From assembly GCF_022458865.1 (NCBI RefSeq), contig NZ_JAJNMU010000017.1, positions 1-64,000 on the forward strand: DNA of 64,000 nucleotides, given 5' to 3'. This stretch comes from Paenibacillus periandrae. GTDB lineage: Bacteria; Bacillota; Bacilli; Paenibacillales; NBRC-103111. Shown in pieces: positions 26,070 to 34,404 of this stretch. The position numbers and the translations under genes were made by a program. Every line of letters begins with the position of its first letter. Positions within the stretch are counted from its first letter, which is position 1. The notes under the pieces were generated by a model. The model was not told the origin of the DNA. It made no database searches and worked only from the letters and a program-made list of their open reading frames with translations.

Positions 26070-27173
26070 TCAAAGGTCATGCTGGAGGATGAGACGAAGC
26101 AGATTTTTCCTGAAGGCGTACATCACCCAGATATGTACCTTGGCCTGTGTGAAGCTGTATAGGAACCAAGGCAAGGAGGGCACATAATCGTGAATCGCAA
26201 CGATACATTCCTGAGTGCCTGGAATTTGCATAAACTCGAGCCTACCGTGGAGTGACTCTTTGGTGTTTACGAACGTGCCGCCGGTAATCTGGTATACAGC
26301 ATACGCCGATGCGCTACTTGGTGAGGAATAAGTCAGCTCCAGCAGCGGTCTTCGGTCGCATGCAATATAAACACGGCATATCCCGGAGTCATCGATTATG
26401 GTTCTCAGCAAGGGCTTGGCGAAGCTCGACAGCCAGGACAAATAATAGGCGGCAGTCCAGGTGGCGTTCTTACCTTCCGGCAACAGGATACGCTGAACAG
26501 AACGTACATCGGATTTTACCGTATGCTTCCGCATTATGCGCTCCACCTCGGCTGTTTGCTTGAGCATTTCCTCATAGGTCGTGACATCAAGCCCTCCGAT
26601 ATCCATCGTTTTTCCGAACAGCTCTTCATTGCCAATACTATGCTCTAATGTGTTCATTACTTCGGAGAGCGATGAGCTCTCAGGCTCATCAATCAAACCT
26701 GTACGAATCGTCGTAACTGGAATCCCAAAGGATTCAAGGATCTGCTGCACCTCAAGTCGACTGTGCAAGAAGCGGGAAAGTGCGTTCTTCTTCGTATCAG
26801 GTGGAACAAGGCCGCTCCAATACACGATTTGCTTCACGCCATTCTTTTGAGCCGCGCGTCCAAAATGCTCAGCGAGAATGACGTTTATATCCTCAAATTT
26901 GGCCTGTGTCAGCCTGGCGGTCGACAGCATGGAAGGAATTAAATATACGGCGTAATCCGTACCCTCAAGACCCTTCTCCACATCATCTATAGAGAAAAAA
27001 TCGCAGGCTCGCCACTCTGCGTGCTCCCTATGCTCTCGTTTATCGACATATCTGGATAATGCGATAACCTCGGCTTGTCCTGACAATTGCTTGAGCAGGC
27101 TATATCCTATATATTCGTCCACTCCCGTTAAAGCGATCGTTGGACGTTGATGATTTTCGTTATTTTTCATCAT
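26070..27173 (-). CDS. NmrA/YbjT-like NAD(P)-binding protein (atypical SDR)
   Basis: A 367-residue protein. The start reads PTIALTGVDEYIGYSLLKQL, an extended-SDR nucleotide-binding motif in a modified form (TGxxxYIG). VYWSGLVPP around residue 125 stands where the active-site strand lies, but no clear YxxxK follows. The last 120 residues form a separate domain of unknown function (YAVYQITGGTFVNTKESLHG). Relatives act as redox sensors or flavin/quinone-linked reductases. AAGGGGG precedes ATG 27173 by eight bases. The next minus-strand gene upstream is an AraC regulator, possibly in the same transcript. Confidence 0.68.
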   Translation of the reverse strand: MMKNNENHQRPTIALTGVDEYIGYSLLKQLSGQAEVIALSRYVDKREHREHAEWRACDFFSIDDVEKGLEGTDYAVYLIPSMLSTARLTQAKFEDINVILAEHFGRAAQKNGVKQIVYWSGLVPPDTKKNALSRFLHSRLEVQQILESFGIPVTTIRTGLIDEPESSSLSEVMNTLEHSIGNEELFGKTMDIGGLDVTTYEEMLKQTAEVERIMRKHTVKSDVRSVQRILLPEGKNATWTAAYYLSWLSSFAKPLLRTIIDDSGICRVYIACDRRPLLELTYSSPSSASAYAVYQITGGTFVNTKESLHGRLEFMQIPGTQECIVAIHDYVPSLPWFLYSFTQAKVHIWVMYAFRKNLLRLILQHDL

Positions 27174-27284
27174 GCATAATGCCCCCTTGTAGATGCTTAG
27201 TGCTAGACCACTGATTCCCGTGACCCGATAGTCATCTACACGACGATCAGCAATCCGACGGCTGTGCCAGCGGCATCAGCATCA

Positions 27285-28175
27285 TCACTTTTGAGGGAGC
27301 AGCCGTTTCTGGTGCTGGCTGTCACGGTAATCTCTGGCGCCCATACCCTTTATTTTGTGGAAAATACGGCAGAAGCTCGGATACGAGCCGAAGCCCGCTT
27401 CCACCCATACCTCTGCGATCGGCATATCTGAGGAAAGCAGCAGACTGCAGGCATGTCGAACACGCAGCTCATGGAGGAAATCGACAAAGTGGATACCGTA
27501 CTGTTTATGAAACAAATCGCTAAGGTAAGCTGGAGTGATGTGAAAATGCCGGGCTACCTGTGCAAGCGACAACGGCTCCATGTACTGCTGATACATATAT
27601 TGAACGATGGCTGTCACGAGCTTGGCTTTTGCAGATATGCTGGAGAGAGGGGCAGCCTGATCATCTGCTGATGGTATTGAGCGATAACGAAGGAACAGTG
27701 CCAGCGCTTCAAGCAGCTTTCCTTTCAAAACCAGATGCTTATAGGGGGTATCCGCTTCAAATTCACTCAGCGCCTCATCAAGTAGACGACATATGCGGGT
27801 CCGGTCGCTTTCAGGAACCATTACAAACGAGCGAGAACTATCCTCCTGAACGGTAAGCAGATGCGCCAGACCAAGCTCGGCTTCCTTTCCTTCCGTCAGC
27901 AGGTCAATAGGAAAATTGCAGGTATACAGGGTGAGTGATTCACCAGGAGTAGATCGAAAGCTGTGTATGTGAAAAGGAAGCAGCAGGACAAAGGTTCCGG
28001 GAATCATCGCATGCTCGCTTCCATTAATGATTTCCTGACCGCTGCCTGCGGCAACGTAAGAAAGCTCAATAAAGTCGTGTCTATGCGGAGCCACCGCTTG
28101 ATACGATTTTTTTTTCATGTAAAAGGGAAATAGAGTCTCACGATTCGGATATTCGAACAGGTAGTCGGGATACAT
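27285..28175 (-). CDS. AraC-family transcriptional regulator
   Basis: A 296-residue regulator with an N-terminal cupin (AVAPHRHDFIELSYVAAGSG, then LLLPFHIHSFRST) and a C-terminal double helix-turn-helix (LAQVARHFHITPAYLSDLFH; VWVEAGFGSYPSFCRIFHKI). ATG 28175 is chosen because AAGGAGGCAGC lies just upstream; an in-frame start at 28214 lacks such a site. It reads toward the NAD(P)-binding gene 111 bases downstream and may control it. Confidence 0.88.
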   Translation of the reverse strand: MYPDYLFEYPNRETLFPFYMKKKSYQAVAPHRHDFIELSYVAAGSGQEIINGSEHAMIPGTFVLLLPFHIHSFRSTPGESLTLYTCNFPIDLLTEGKEAELGLAHLLTVQEDSSRSFVMVPESDRTRICRLLDEALSEFEADTPYKHLVLKGKLLEALALFLRYRSIPSADDQAAPLSSISAKAKLVTAIVQYMYQQYMEPLSLAQVARHFHITPAYLSDLFHKQYGIHFVDFLHELRVRHACSLLLSSDMPIAEVWVEAGFGSYPSFCRIFHKIKGMGARDYRDSQHQKRLLPQK

Positions 28176-28398
28176 GGAGCTGCCTCCTTTACTCGTAATC
28201 TCATTATAAAACAAATTCCCGGTTAAAAATATGAGAGGTTAATAATAGGCGAGTTGATGACCAAGTCAGCAAAATGTTTGACAGACCTTACAGTTACATA
28301 CAAAATAAATATATCTAAAGTTAGTAAGGTTTACTTTCTGTCGATTCAATTGGTAGTTCACTAAACAGGGATATGAGATAGAGAAGGAATGAATACAT

Positions 28399-28671
28399 AT
28401 GAAATCAGAAACGGTATGGGGAATATTTGTTGCTAGTGATAGTAGTAGATTTCCTAATTTTTTTCCGATCGGGCTGTATACTACTCAAGAAAAAGCTCTT
28501 ACTGCATTGAATTCTTTACCAAGGGATACAAATTACCAGCTACTTAAATTACCTCTCAATAAAAACTTTGCATATTACCATAAAAAAAGCGGCAATCTTG
28601 TAGGGATGGATGATATCTGTCACGAGCATTTTCATTACAAGGATGCTAATAACAATGAAGGTATGGTTTAG
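28399..28671 (+). CDS. Small hypothetical protein
   Basis: A 90-residue protein starting at ATG 28399 with AAGGAATG upstream. It is rich in aromatic and charged residues, with FPIGLYTTQEKALTALNSLP in the middle, a pattern seen in small soluble proteins of the DUF7336 or immunity type. No catalytic motif is visible. The region 28300-29300 is more AT-rich than its surroundings, which suggests later acquisition. Confidence 0.55.
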   Translation: MKSETVWGIFVASDSSRFPNFFPIGLYTTQEKALTALNSLPRDTNYQLLKLPLNKNFAYYHKKSGNLVGMDDICHEHFHYKDANNNEGMV

Positions 28672-28843
28672 TCGATATGAAGTTTCCCTTAACGAATCAA
28701 TAAGCATAACTGGCACAATTAACAAAGTCGAAACTACAACGGAGTGCACTAAAATTATTGTACAATGCTCAGATAGTGATGAATTAGAGATATGGAGCAT
28801 GCTTCAGTTAAAACTTGAACAAATTGAATTTTTACGTGCCTAA
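28655..28843 (+). CDS. Small hypothetical protein overlapping the previous gene
   Basis: A 62-residue frame starting at ATG 28655, inside the last codons of the previous gene in another frame. Its sequence (MKVWFSRYEVSLNESISITG, then TKIIVQCSDSDELEIWSMLQ) looks like a regular small beta/alpha protein, without low complexity. The overlap suggests translational coupling. Function unknown; a chance frame is possible. Confidence 0.4.
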   Translation: MKVWFSRYEVSLNESISITGTINKVETTTECTKIIVQCSDSDELEIWSMLQLKLEQIEFLRA

Positions 28844-28976
28844 AATTGAATTCAAGTAAATAGGGCGCATTCCCAATAGATGTTATTTTTCAAATACCCG
28901 GTCAATTTTACTAAAAGGTAGTGATAATATAAATGCCTCGAGAACAAGAGCTTATACATCCCTATTTTATTATTTA

Positions 28977-29303
28977 TTGCTAGACATACGAAGTGCATCC
29001 TATGCCCGGATCAGATGGTCGAATCTTAAATCATGGGTACAAGCTAAAAAGGATATGGCTGAGATCAATATTATCGCAGATGTATTTCACAATCTACCTG
29101 ATTTATTGGTAAACAGACCTAATGATTTTGATGAAATATGGTTCTGGAATTATATCAGTAAGAGACTTCCTTCTAGATATGAGTTTTACCATAAAGAGTT
29201 CATCCAAAAGATAGATGAAGATGGAGAATCCCCAGCTGACTTTACCAGATGGGGGCTATTTGACGCTTACGCATATGTGCATATGAGGATGAATCATCGA
29301 TGA
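28977..29303 (+). CDS. Hypothetical protein, probably 5'-frameshifted
   Basis: The open frame gives 108 residues (YARIRWSNLKSWVQAKKDMA ... FDEIWFWNYISKRLPSRYEF), a soluble helical protein of unknown function. The only start is TTG 28977 and it has no ribosome site. In another frame ATG 28933, with AAAAGGTAGTG upstream, begins MPREQELIHPYFIIYC and stops at 28981-28983; reading it into the main frame near 28975 gives a smooth N-terminus. So a one-base frameshift is likely, or the protein starts late. Confidence 0.5.
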   Translation: MLDIRSASYARIRWSNLKSWVQAKKDMAEINIIADVFHNLPDLLVNRPNDFDEIWFWNYISKRLPSRYEFYHKEFIQKIDEDGESPADFTRWGLFDAYAYVHMRMNHR

Positions 29304-29323
29304 TTTTGGGGTTCTATCAATGG

Positions 29324-30175
29324 TTACAGATCGACTCTCAAGGTGCCCAACGCCTTGGCGACTTCCGGGTCGTTGAGCGATAAGAAAAGACTTTCCCCCG
29401 AATCGAGGGTGGAAATCGATGCGATATCTTCCGTGCTCAACTCAAAATTGAAAATATCGAAGTTCTCGATGAGCCGCTCTTTGCGCACTGATTTGGGAAT
29501 AACAACGACGTCGCGCTGAACAAGCCAGCGCAGCACAACCTGGGCGACGGATTTGTTGTGTTTTTCTGCAATTGAAGTCAGCACTTCGTTGTCGAACAAG
29601 TTGTTACGTCCTTCGGCGAACGGTGCCCATGACTGGTGTTGCACCCCCTGGTCTTTCATGAAAGCAGCGCTCACGATCTGCTGTTGAAACGGATGCGTTT
29701 CGATCTGATTGACAACGGGCACGACTTCATTATGAACGATGAGATCCATCAGACGGTCAGGCAGGAAGTTGCTGACGCCGATCGCCTTGATCCTGCCTTC
29801 GCGGTACAGTTCTTCCATCGCACGCCACGCGCCGTAGTAATCGCCGAACGGCATGTGAATCAGGTACAGATCAAGATAATCGAGCTGCAGCTTCTTCAAA
29901 GATTTGGCAAATGCCAGCTTGGCACTTTCGTAGCCGGCATCCTGAATCCAGAGCTTGGTCGTGATGAATAGATCTTCCCGAGGTACGCCGCTTCGCTTGA
30001 TTGCGCGTCCAACCGCTTCTTCGTTCAGGTAACCGGCGGCGGTATCGATCAGGCGATATCCAGCCTTCAGCGCTTCAAATACAGTGTTCTCGCATTCTTC
30101 AGCATCGGGAACTTGGTAGACACCGAAGCCGATGATCGGCATTTTCACTCCATTGTTCAAGGTTACGGTTTGCAT
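29324..30175 (-). CDS. Aldo/keto reductase (2,5-diketogluconate reductase-like)
   Basis: A 283-residue NADPH-dependent TIM-barrel reductase. The catalytic tetrad is complete: D and Y in DTAAGYLNEEAVG, K in ITTKLW and H in LIHMPFG. The cofactor-binding VVIPKSVRKERLIEN segment lies near residue 235. ATG 30175 follows GGGAGGAATTCAT. It is divergent from a MerR regulator and has a MerR-type promoter at 30281-30311, so it is likely induced by reactive aldehydes or similar electrophiles, as for AdhR-type systems. Confidence 0.92.
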   Translation of the reverse strand: MQTVTLNNGVKMPIIGFGVYQVPDAEECENTVFEALKAGYRLIDTAAGYLNEEAVGRAIKRSGVPREDLFITTKLWIQDAGYESAKLAFAKSLKKLQLDYLDLYLIHMPFGDYYGAWRAMEELYREGRIKAIGVSNFLPDRLMDLIVHNEVVPVVNQIETHPFQQQIVSAAFMKDQGVQHQSWAPFAEGRNNLFDNEVLTSIAEKHNKSVAQVVLRWLVQRDVVVIPKSVRKERLIENFDIFNFELSTEDIASISTLDSGESLFLSLNDPEVAKALGTLRVDL

Positions 30176-30280
30176 ATGAATTCCTCCCATTGTTCAAATG
30201 TAAATCTGCAAACGGTCGCGTTTCCCAGAAATCGGGCACCGCAGCGGGGATTCCGCTTCCGGCCGATTTGCGTTACAATA

Positions 30281-30311
30281 ATCCTATCGCCTTCGTGTAA
30301 CACGAAGTCAA
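30281..30311 (-). promoter_or_regulatory. MerR-type promoter of the aldo/keto reductase gene
   Basis: On the minus strand TTGACT (30311-30306) and TAGGAT (30286-30281) are separated by exactly 19 bases. The perfect palindrome CTTCGTGTTACACGAAG (30307-30291) fills this spacer. A lengthened 19-base spacer with a centred dyad is the signature of MerR-family activation by DNA untwisting. Confidence 0.8.
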
Positions 30312-30347
30312 GCCGTCTTCAATATTTTTTTCCAAGGAGGATTGCAC

Positions 30348-30863
30348 ATGTATACGGTCCAAGATGCCGCTCAGATAACAGGACTTACCGAGCACGCCGT
30401 ACGCTTTTACACGGATAAGGGCCTGGTGCCAAGCGTACAACGAAATAAAAACAACATTCGGCTGTTCGACGAAGAATCGATCAATTGGCTGTATGGTGTC
30501 AAATGCCTCAAGCAGACTGGGCTGCCGATTGAAAACATCAAAACGTATGTCGACCTCTGCCTCGAAGGTGATTCCACCGTTCCACAGCGCTTCGCACTTA
30601 TGATGGAGTATAGGGAAGCGGCACTGGTTCAGCTCGAAGAAGCCAAGGCCCGCGTTGCCCATTTGGAAGAAAAAGCCCGCCAATATCAGGACATTCTGGT
30701 CGGGAACATCCCGGACATGACCAATCCCGGCAAATGGGAAACAAATCGGGAGGAAACGGACAATTGTCCGGCATCCAGGTTAAAAAATCCCAGTATTCCC
30801 GAAACCGGAACTTCGGTCCAATGCCCAGCAGCCGCTTTACAGAAGCCGATCGAAGCATTTTAG
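30348..30863 (+). CDS. MerR-family transcriptional regulator
   Basis: A 171-residue protein: winged-helix domain MYTVQDAAQITGLTEHAVRF, then wing YTDKGLVPS...NNIRLFDEESINWL, then a long coiled-coil dimerisation helix (residues 80-130) and a C-terminal tail with a single cysteine (SVQCPAAALQ). Aldehyde-responsive MerR proteins use a lone cysteine, but those usually sit elsewhere in the chain. ATG 30348 follows AAGGAGG. It is divergent from the aldo/keto reductase it most likely activates. Confidence 0.92.
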   Translation: MYTVQDAAQITGLTEHAVRFYTDKGLVPSVQRNKNNIRLFDEESINWLYGVKCLKQTGLPIENIKTYVDLCLEGDSTVPQRFALMMEYREAALVQLEEAKARVAHLEEKARQYQDILVGNIPDMTNPGKWETNREETDNCPASRLKNPSIPETGTSVQCPAAALQKPIEAF

Positions 30864-31217
30864 AATACTTGACACCAAAAAATAACCGAGCAACTTCGCG
30901 ATTTATCGCTTCGTTTGTTCGGTTATTAATTTTGGGTGCAGTGGTCGATAAAAAGCCCACCTCTTCTGGTACACAGTTTCGTATGCAACAAGGCTGAGTA
31001 GTTCTGCTGCATTCCAAAAATAAATTCACTGTACATAACTCGGATTACTCGGATTATATTGGCCGTGAACGAATAAGCAAAGCTGAAAAAATGAAAACAT
31101 ACTATCGAAAAAATCGAATTCTTAAAAATATGAGAGGTTTATTAGAAAATATGAACACCTTGGAGGTCCCACGTCCTGTACGCTAATACCTAAGATAACG
31201 AGAGGAGCAATAACAAA
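30864..31217. other. Intergenic region with a long hairpin and a frame remnant
   Basis: The 354 bases hold the hairpin at 30872-30936 and, at 30998-31186, an open frame of about 62 codons without an initiation codon near its start (internal ATG 31091), containing HNSDYSDYIGRERISKAEKM. It may be the tail of a deleted gene; no family was recognised. The nanA ribosome site AGAGGAG lies at the end. Confidence 0.4.
30872..30936. terminator. Long near-palindromic hairpin after merR, possible bidirectional terminator
   Basis: AATAACCGAGCAA at 30881-30893 pairs with TTGTTCGGTTATT at 30915-30927 at 12 of 13 positions; GCGA-TTTA-TCGC lies in the loop and ACCAAAA/TTTTGGGT extends the outer stem. Minus-strand reading gives a TTATTTTTT tail and plus-strand reading a weaker one. 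It ends the merR transcript. Confidence 0.6.
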
Positions 31218-32141
31218 ATGGCGAACAGCAAACGGTTTCACGGGATTTTTACAGCGTTGGTTACCCCTATGCATGAGAACGGAGGTATTGACCTCCCCTC
31301 ATTGGAACAATTGGTACAGCATCAAATCACACATGGCATTCACGGGTTTTATGTTGGAGGCAGCACTGGAGAAGGCTTCCTGATGACGCGGGAAGAGCGT
31401 AAGCAGGTACTAGAAACGGTCATTCAGGCGTCTGGCGGCAGGGCGCGTGTTGTTTCACACATCGGCAGTATGAGTACGATGGAGTCCGTTGAGCTTGCCC
31501 AGCATGCGGAAGCGGCGGGAGCAGAAGCAATCTCTGCGGTTGTGCCCTTTTACTATAAAGTAGGAGTCAGAGAAATTAAGAAGCACTATGAAACGATTAT
31601 GGCGGCCACGAAGCTGCCAATGATTATTTACCATTTCCCCGGTGCCACAGGCGTTCAACTCTCACTTGATTTCTACGAAGAGATGGCGAAAAATCCGCAA
31701 ATCATCGGAGTGAAGTTCACCTCGCTGAACCTGTTCGAAATGGAACAGATTCGTTCCAGGTGTGGGGACGATTTCCTGATCTGGAACGGTCATGACGAGG
31801 TTTTCGCAGGGGGGGCCTTAATCGCAGCGGATGGTGCTGTGGGCAGTACGATGAACATGATGCCCAGTCTGTATACGGACATGTATACGTCCATACAGGG
31901 TGGACTATGGGAGGAAGTCCGCTCCCTGCAAAGTAAAGCCAACGCTATTATCTCGCATCTGATGAATTTTGACGTGATACCCTACGAAAAATATGTATTA
32001 TACCAGCAGGGGGTTATCAGCACACCTACAGCCAGACAGCCATTAAGACAATTTACATCGGAGGAAAACGAGCAAATCCATCGCTTTCTGCAGAGCAATG
32101 AAATATTGAGCCGTCACAGTAAAGTGAACAACCCTTCCTGA
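31218..32141 (+). CDS. nanA: N-acetylneuraminate lyase / dihydrodipicolinate synthase family aldolase
   Basis: A 307-residue class I aldolase. FYVGGSTGEGFLMTREERKQ near residue 43 is the signature of sialic acid lyases, and the Schiff-base lysine is in IIGVKFTSLNLFE near residue 170. The usual tyrosine region reads IIYHFPGATGV. AGAGGAG precedes ATG 31218. It would split N-acetylneuraminate (or a related 2-keto acid) to N-acetylmannosamine and pyruvate. No other nan genes (nanE, nanK) are adjacent, so the substrate may be another keto-acid sugar. Confidence 0.82.
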   Translation: MANSKRFHGIFTALVTPMHENGGIDLPSLEQLVQHQITHGIHGFYVGGSTGEGFLMTREERKQVLETVIQASGGRARVVSHIGSMSTMESVELAQHAEAAGAEAISAVVPFYYKVGVREIKKHYETIMAATKLPMIIYHFPGATGVQLSLDFYEEMAKNPQIIGVKFTSLNLFEMEQIRSRCGDDFLIWNGHDEVFAGGALIAADGAVGSTMNMMPSLYTDMYTSIQGGLWEEVRSLQSKANAIISHLMNFDVIPYEKYVLYQQGVISTPTARQPLRQFTSEENEQIHRFLQSNEILSRHSKVNNPS

Positions 32142-32258
32142 TGAACCTAAGTCTAAGTTCTGGTCCGAATCACCGCAATCGATAAGAAATTCTCCCTCTT
32201 CAGTCATGCTATAATGGCAATGAACATACCCAATAACTGGTTGGAAGGATGATGGAGG

Positions 32259-32645
32259 ATGGCAACACTTATACCATTCCTATTTTCGGAGGATTCCAGA
32301 ACGCAAGCGGAGTTCTATATTGGAGCGCTTGGCGGGGAGATCCAGTCCGTTATGACGCATGGTCAGGCACCAGAGCCGAATGAGGCGATCAAAGACAAAG
32401 TCATGCACTTGTGTCTGCTTGCCGGAGGAATCAACTTTTTCATGGCCGATTCCATCGGTCCACTTACGCAGGGGAACGGCATCAGTCTGAATTTGAACTT
32501 CGAATCCGGAGCCGAAGGCCGGGAAGCGTTCGATAACCTCGCGGCAGGCGGCACAGTGAAACATCCGCTCGAGCCGGTATTCTGGGGTGGCATGTACGGG
32601 CAAGTGGAAGATAAATATGGCGTTAATTGGATGATCAGCTGCTAA
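32259..32645 (+). CDS. VOC/PhnB-like protein (glyoxalase fold)
   Basis: A 128-residue protein of the PhnB/3-demethylubiquinone-methyltransferase-like VOC group: IPFLFSEDSRTQAEFYIGAL at the start, HLCLLAGGINFFMADS in the middle and GQVEDKYGVNWMISC at the end, the DxYGVxW signature of the group. The function of these small proteins is mostly unknown; some bind metals or antibiotics. It is monocistronic, ending in a terminator at 32704. Confidence 0.85.
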   Translation: MATLIPFLFSEDSRTQAEFYIGALGGEIQSVMTHGQAPEPNEAIKDKVMHLCLLAGGINFFMADSIGPLTQGNGISLNLNFESGAEGREAFDNLAAGGTVKHPLEPVFWGGMYGQVEDKYGVNWMISC

Positions 32646-32703
32646 GCTGAAGAAGGCTAATCCTGACCGGAACGAGGCTTCCGATAGGGCCATACCATCG
32701 AAG

Positions 32704-32735
32704 AATAGGGCTGATGCAGTCCTATTTTTTTTGTT
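32704..32735 (+). terminator. Rho-independent terminator
   Basis: AATAGGGCT at 32704-32712 pairs with AGTCCTATT at 32718-32726 at eight of nine positions around GATGC, followed by a run of T. It closes the VOC-protein transcript. Confidence 0.8.
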
Positions 32736-32959
32736 TTTAGCAAAAAGTGCAATAACTGTAAAATTGTACGATTACCAACCAATGAAGAAGAAGGGCCGTG
32801 ATCTTTTATCATATCAACCAAGGAGCTTTACCAATGAGAGGTTTTGGAAAGCATGGACAGCAAGATTAATCATTATACAACGGTCTCCAGCAGCTTCCAA
32901 TTCGGTATTGCGGCAATTCGTTTGTGTGTGATACAATGAATTCAACTTGGTCAAATGCT

Positions 32960-32985
32960 ATATTTTGGACATTTGCTCAAAATAT
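32960..32985. promoter_or_regulatory. Operator-like palindrome upstream of mtlD
   Basis: The core TTTTGGACATTTGCTCAAAA is an imperfect dyad, with 10 of 12 bases per half matching over the 26-base full length. Similar cores (TTTGAGCATTTGTGCAA at 34252-34268 and TGTGGACATATGTCCAAA at 36405-36422) occur before the SorC and DeoR regulator genes. It fits an operator for the SorC-type regulator, which is inferred. Confidence 0.5.
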
Positions 32986-33019
32986 GAATCGTGTTGGGAA
33001 GTGGTAATGGAGTGTGATC

Positions 33020-34174
33020 ATGAGAGCCGTACATTTTGGTGCAGGCAATATTGGCAGAGGATTTATCGGACTGCTGCTTTCCCGTTCAGGTTATACGATC
33101 TGTTTTGTGGATGTGAATGATAAGGTAGTATCACTGCTTCGTCAAAGAGGGAGCTATACGGTTTCATTGGCAACCGAGTCTCACGATAGCATGGAGGTCA
33201 ATGGTGTATCAGCGATTAATGGTAATGAGGTTGCACAGGTTATCCAGCAAATCGCCAGCGCCGATCTGATAACTACAGCGGTAGGGGTGAATTTGCTTGG
33301 ATCGATTGCCGATGTCATTGCGCGAGGCATAGAACAAAGGATTAAGAACAGCTTGTCAGGTCCACTTCAGGTCATAGCCTGTGAGAATGCAATCCATGCA
33401 AGCTCTTTATTGAAGAAGCAGGTGTATGAACGGTTAAGCCGTGAAGCATGCAGCAGGGCGGATGAAGCTGTATTTTTTACTAATACGGCTGTGGATCGGA
33501 TCGTGCCCATTCAAAGTCATGATGATCCGTTGGAGGTAACCGTCGAGCCCTTTTATGAGTGGCTGATCGATCGTAAAGGCATGCCGCCGGGAGCTGTCCA
33601 GATACAGGGGGCGGGTTATGTTGATCAGTTGGAGAGCTACATCGAGCGCAAGCTTTTTACCGTCAATACCGGACATTGCTGTGCCGCTTATTTGGGCTAT
33701 CTGAACGGTTATGCAACGATCCATGAAACGATGGCTGATCCGGCTATCTCTATTCAAGTCAGGCAGGTGCTGGAGGAAACGGGCTCCTTGCTGGTTAAGA
33801 AGCATGGTCTGAATCTGCAAGAGCATACACAATATATCCAAAAAATTATGAGCCGTTTTGGCAATGCTTATTTATCTGATGGGGTTGTCCGTGTGGGTCG
33901 CTCACCGATCCGTAAGCTTTCCCCGAATGACCGATTGGTTCGCCCCGCGCTTCAAGCCTTTCAATTGGGGATAGAGCCTTATCATTTATCAAGGGTCATC
34001 GCGACGGCACTGCTGTTTGATTACAGTTCAGACGAGGAAGCTGTACAAATCCAAGCGAAAATTAAGGCTGTAGGGATTCATCAAGCTGCTGCCCATTTTA
34101 CCGGAATACCGATTGGACATCCTGTCCACGACCTGATTATACTTCACTATGAAACATTGACACAGCCGATATAA
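33020..34174 (+). CDS. mtlD: Mannitol-1-phosphate 5-dehydrogenase
   Basis: A 384-residue member of the polyol-specific long-chain dehydrogenases. The Rossmann start AVHFGAGNIGRGFIG is that of MtlD; NTAVDRIVP near residue 155 and the KLFTVNTGHCCAAYLGYL segment with catalytic lysine near residue 210 are conserved. ATG 33020 with GGAG seven bases upstream is preferred over GTG 33014. It oxidises mannitol-1-phosphate to fructose-6-phosphate with NAD. No mannitol phosphotransferase gene is adjacent, so the phosphorylated polyol may come from another source, such as a phosphodiester. Confidence 0.92.
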   Translation: MRAVHFGAGNIGRGFIGLLLSRSGYTICFVDVNDKVVSLLRQRGSYTVSLATESHDSMEVNGVSAINGNEVAQVIQQIASADLITTAVGVNLLGSIADVIARGIEQRIKNSLSGPLQVIACENAIHASSLLKKQVYERLSREACSRADEAVFFTNTAVDRIVPIQSHDDPLEVTVEPFYEWLIDRKGMPPGAVQIQGAGYVDQLESYIERKLFTVNTGHCCAAYLGYLNGYATIHETMADPAISIQVRQVLEETGSLLVKKHGLNLQEHTQYIQKIMSRFGNAYLSDGVVRVGRSPIRKLSPNDRLVRPALQAFQLGIEPYHLSRVIATALLFDYSSDEEAVQIQAKIKAVGIHQAAAHFTGIPIGHPVHDLIILHYETLTQPI

Positions 34175-34250
34175 AATGCGAAATCATATACCTTCTATGT
34201 GGTTAACACAAGGTTGTAATCGTTGTGCTGACATGATAAAATGATCGTAT

Positions 34251-34270
34251 ATTTGAGCATTTGTGCAATT
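34251..34270. promoter_or_regulatory. Operator-like site upstream of the SorC-family gene
   Basis: ATTTGAGCATTTGTGCAATT shares the TTG-N2-CATTTG-N2-CAA pattern with the palindrome before mtlD. It lies about 135 bases upstream of the regulator's likely start and would fit autoregulation. Confidence 0.45.
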
Positions 34271-34404
34271 ATGGACGTATGATTAGGTTGATTTGGAGAT
34301 CAAGGATATTCGAAAGGCATTCTGGGAATGGGAGGCGGTGCAATCGGACAATAATTATCCTATAGTTGGATATTTTGTTGAAGGATTGGGCCAATTTGAA
34401 TCAT

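Larger units (their letters stand above)
32646..33019. other. Intergenic region before mtlD with terminator and operator-like palindrome
   Basis: No convincing gene. A terminator lies at 32704-32735, a short open frame at 32731-32931 looks like chance, and an imperfect palindrome at 32960-32985 sits before mtlD. Confidence 0.6.

Noticed and set aside
26309..26850. Open frames on the plus strand opposite the NAD(P)-binding gene
   Set aside because: They are antisense shadows of a clearly coding minus-strand gene and have no ribosome sites.
30998..31186. Open frame of about 62 codons before nanA
   Set aside because: No start codon near its beginning and no family match; kept only as a possible gene remnant in the intergenic entry.
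32731..32931. 66-codon open frame on the plus strand
   Set aside because: It begins within the T run of a terminator, has no ribosome site and shows no protein-like pattern.
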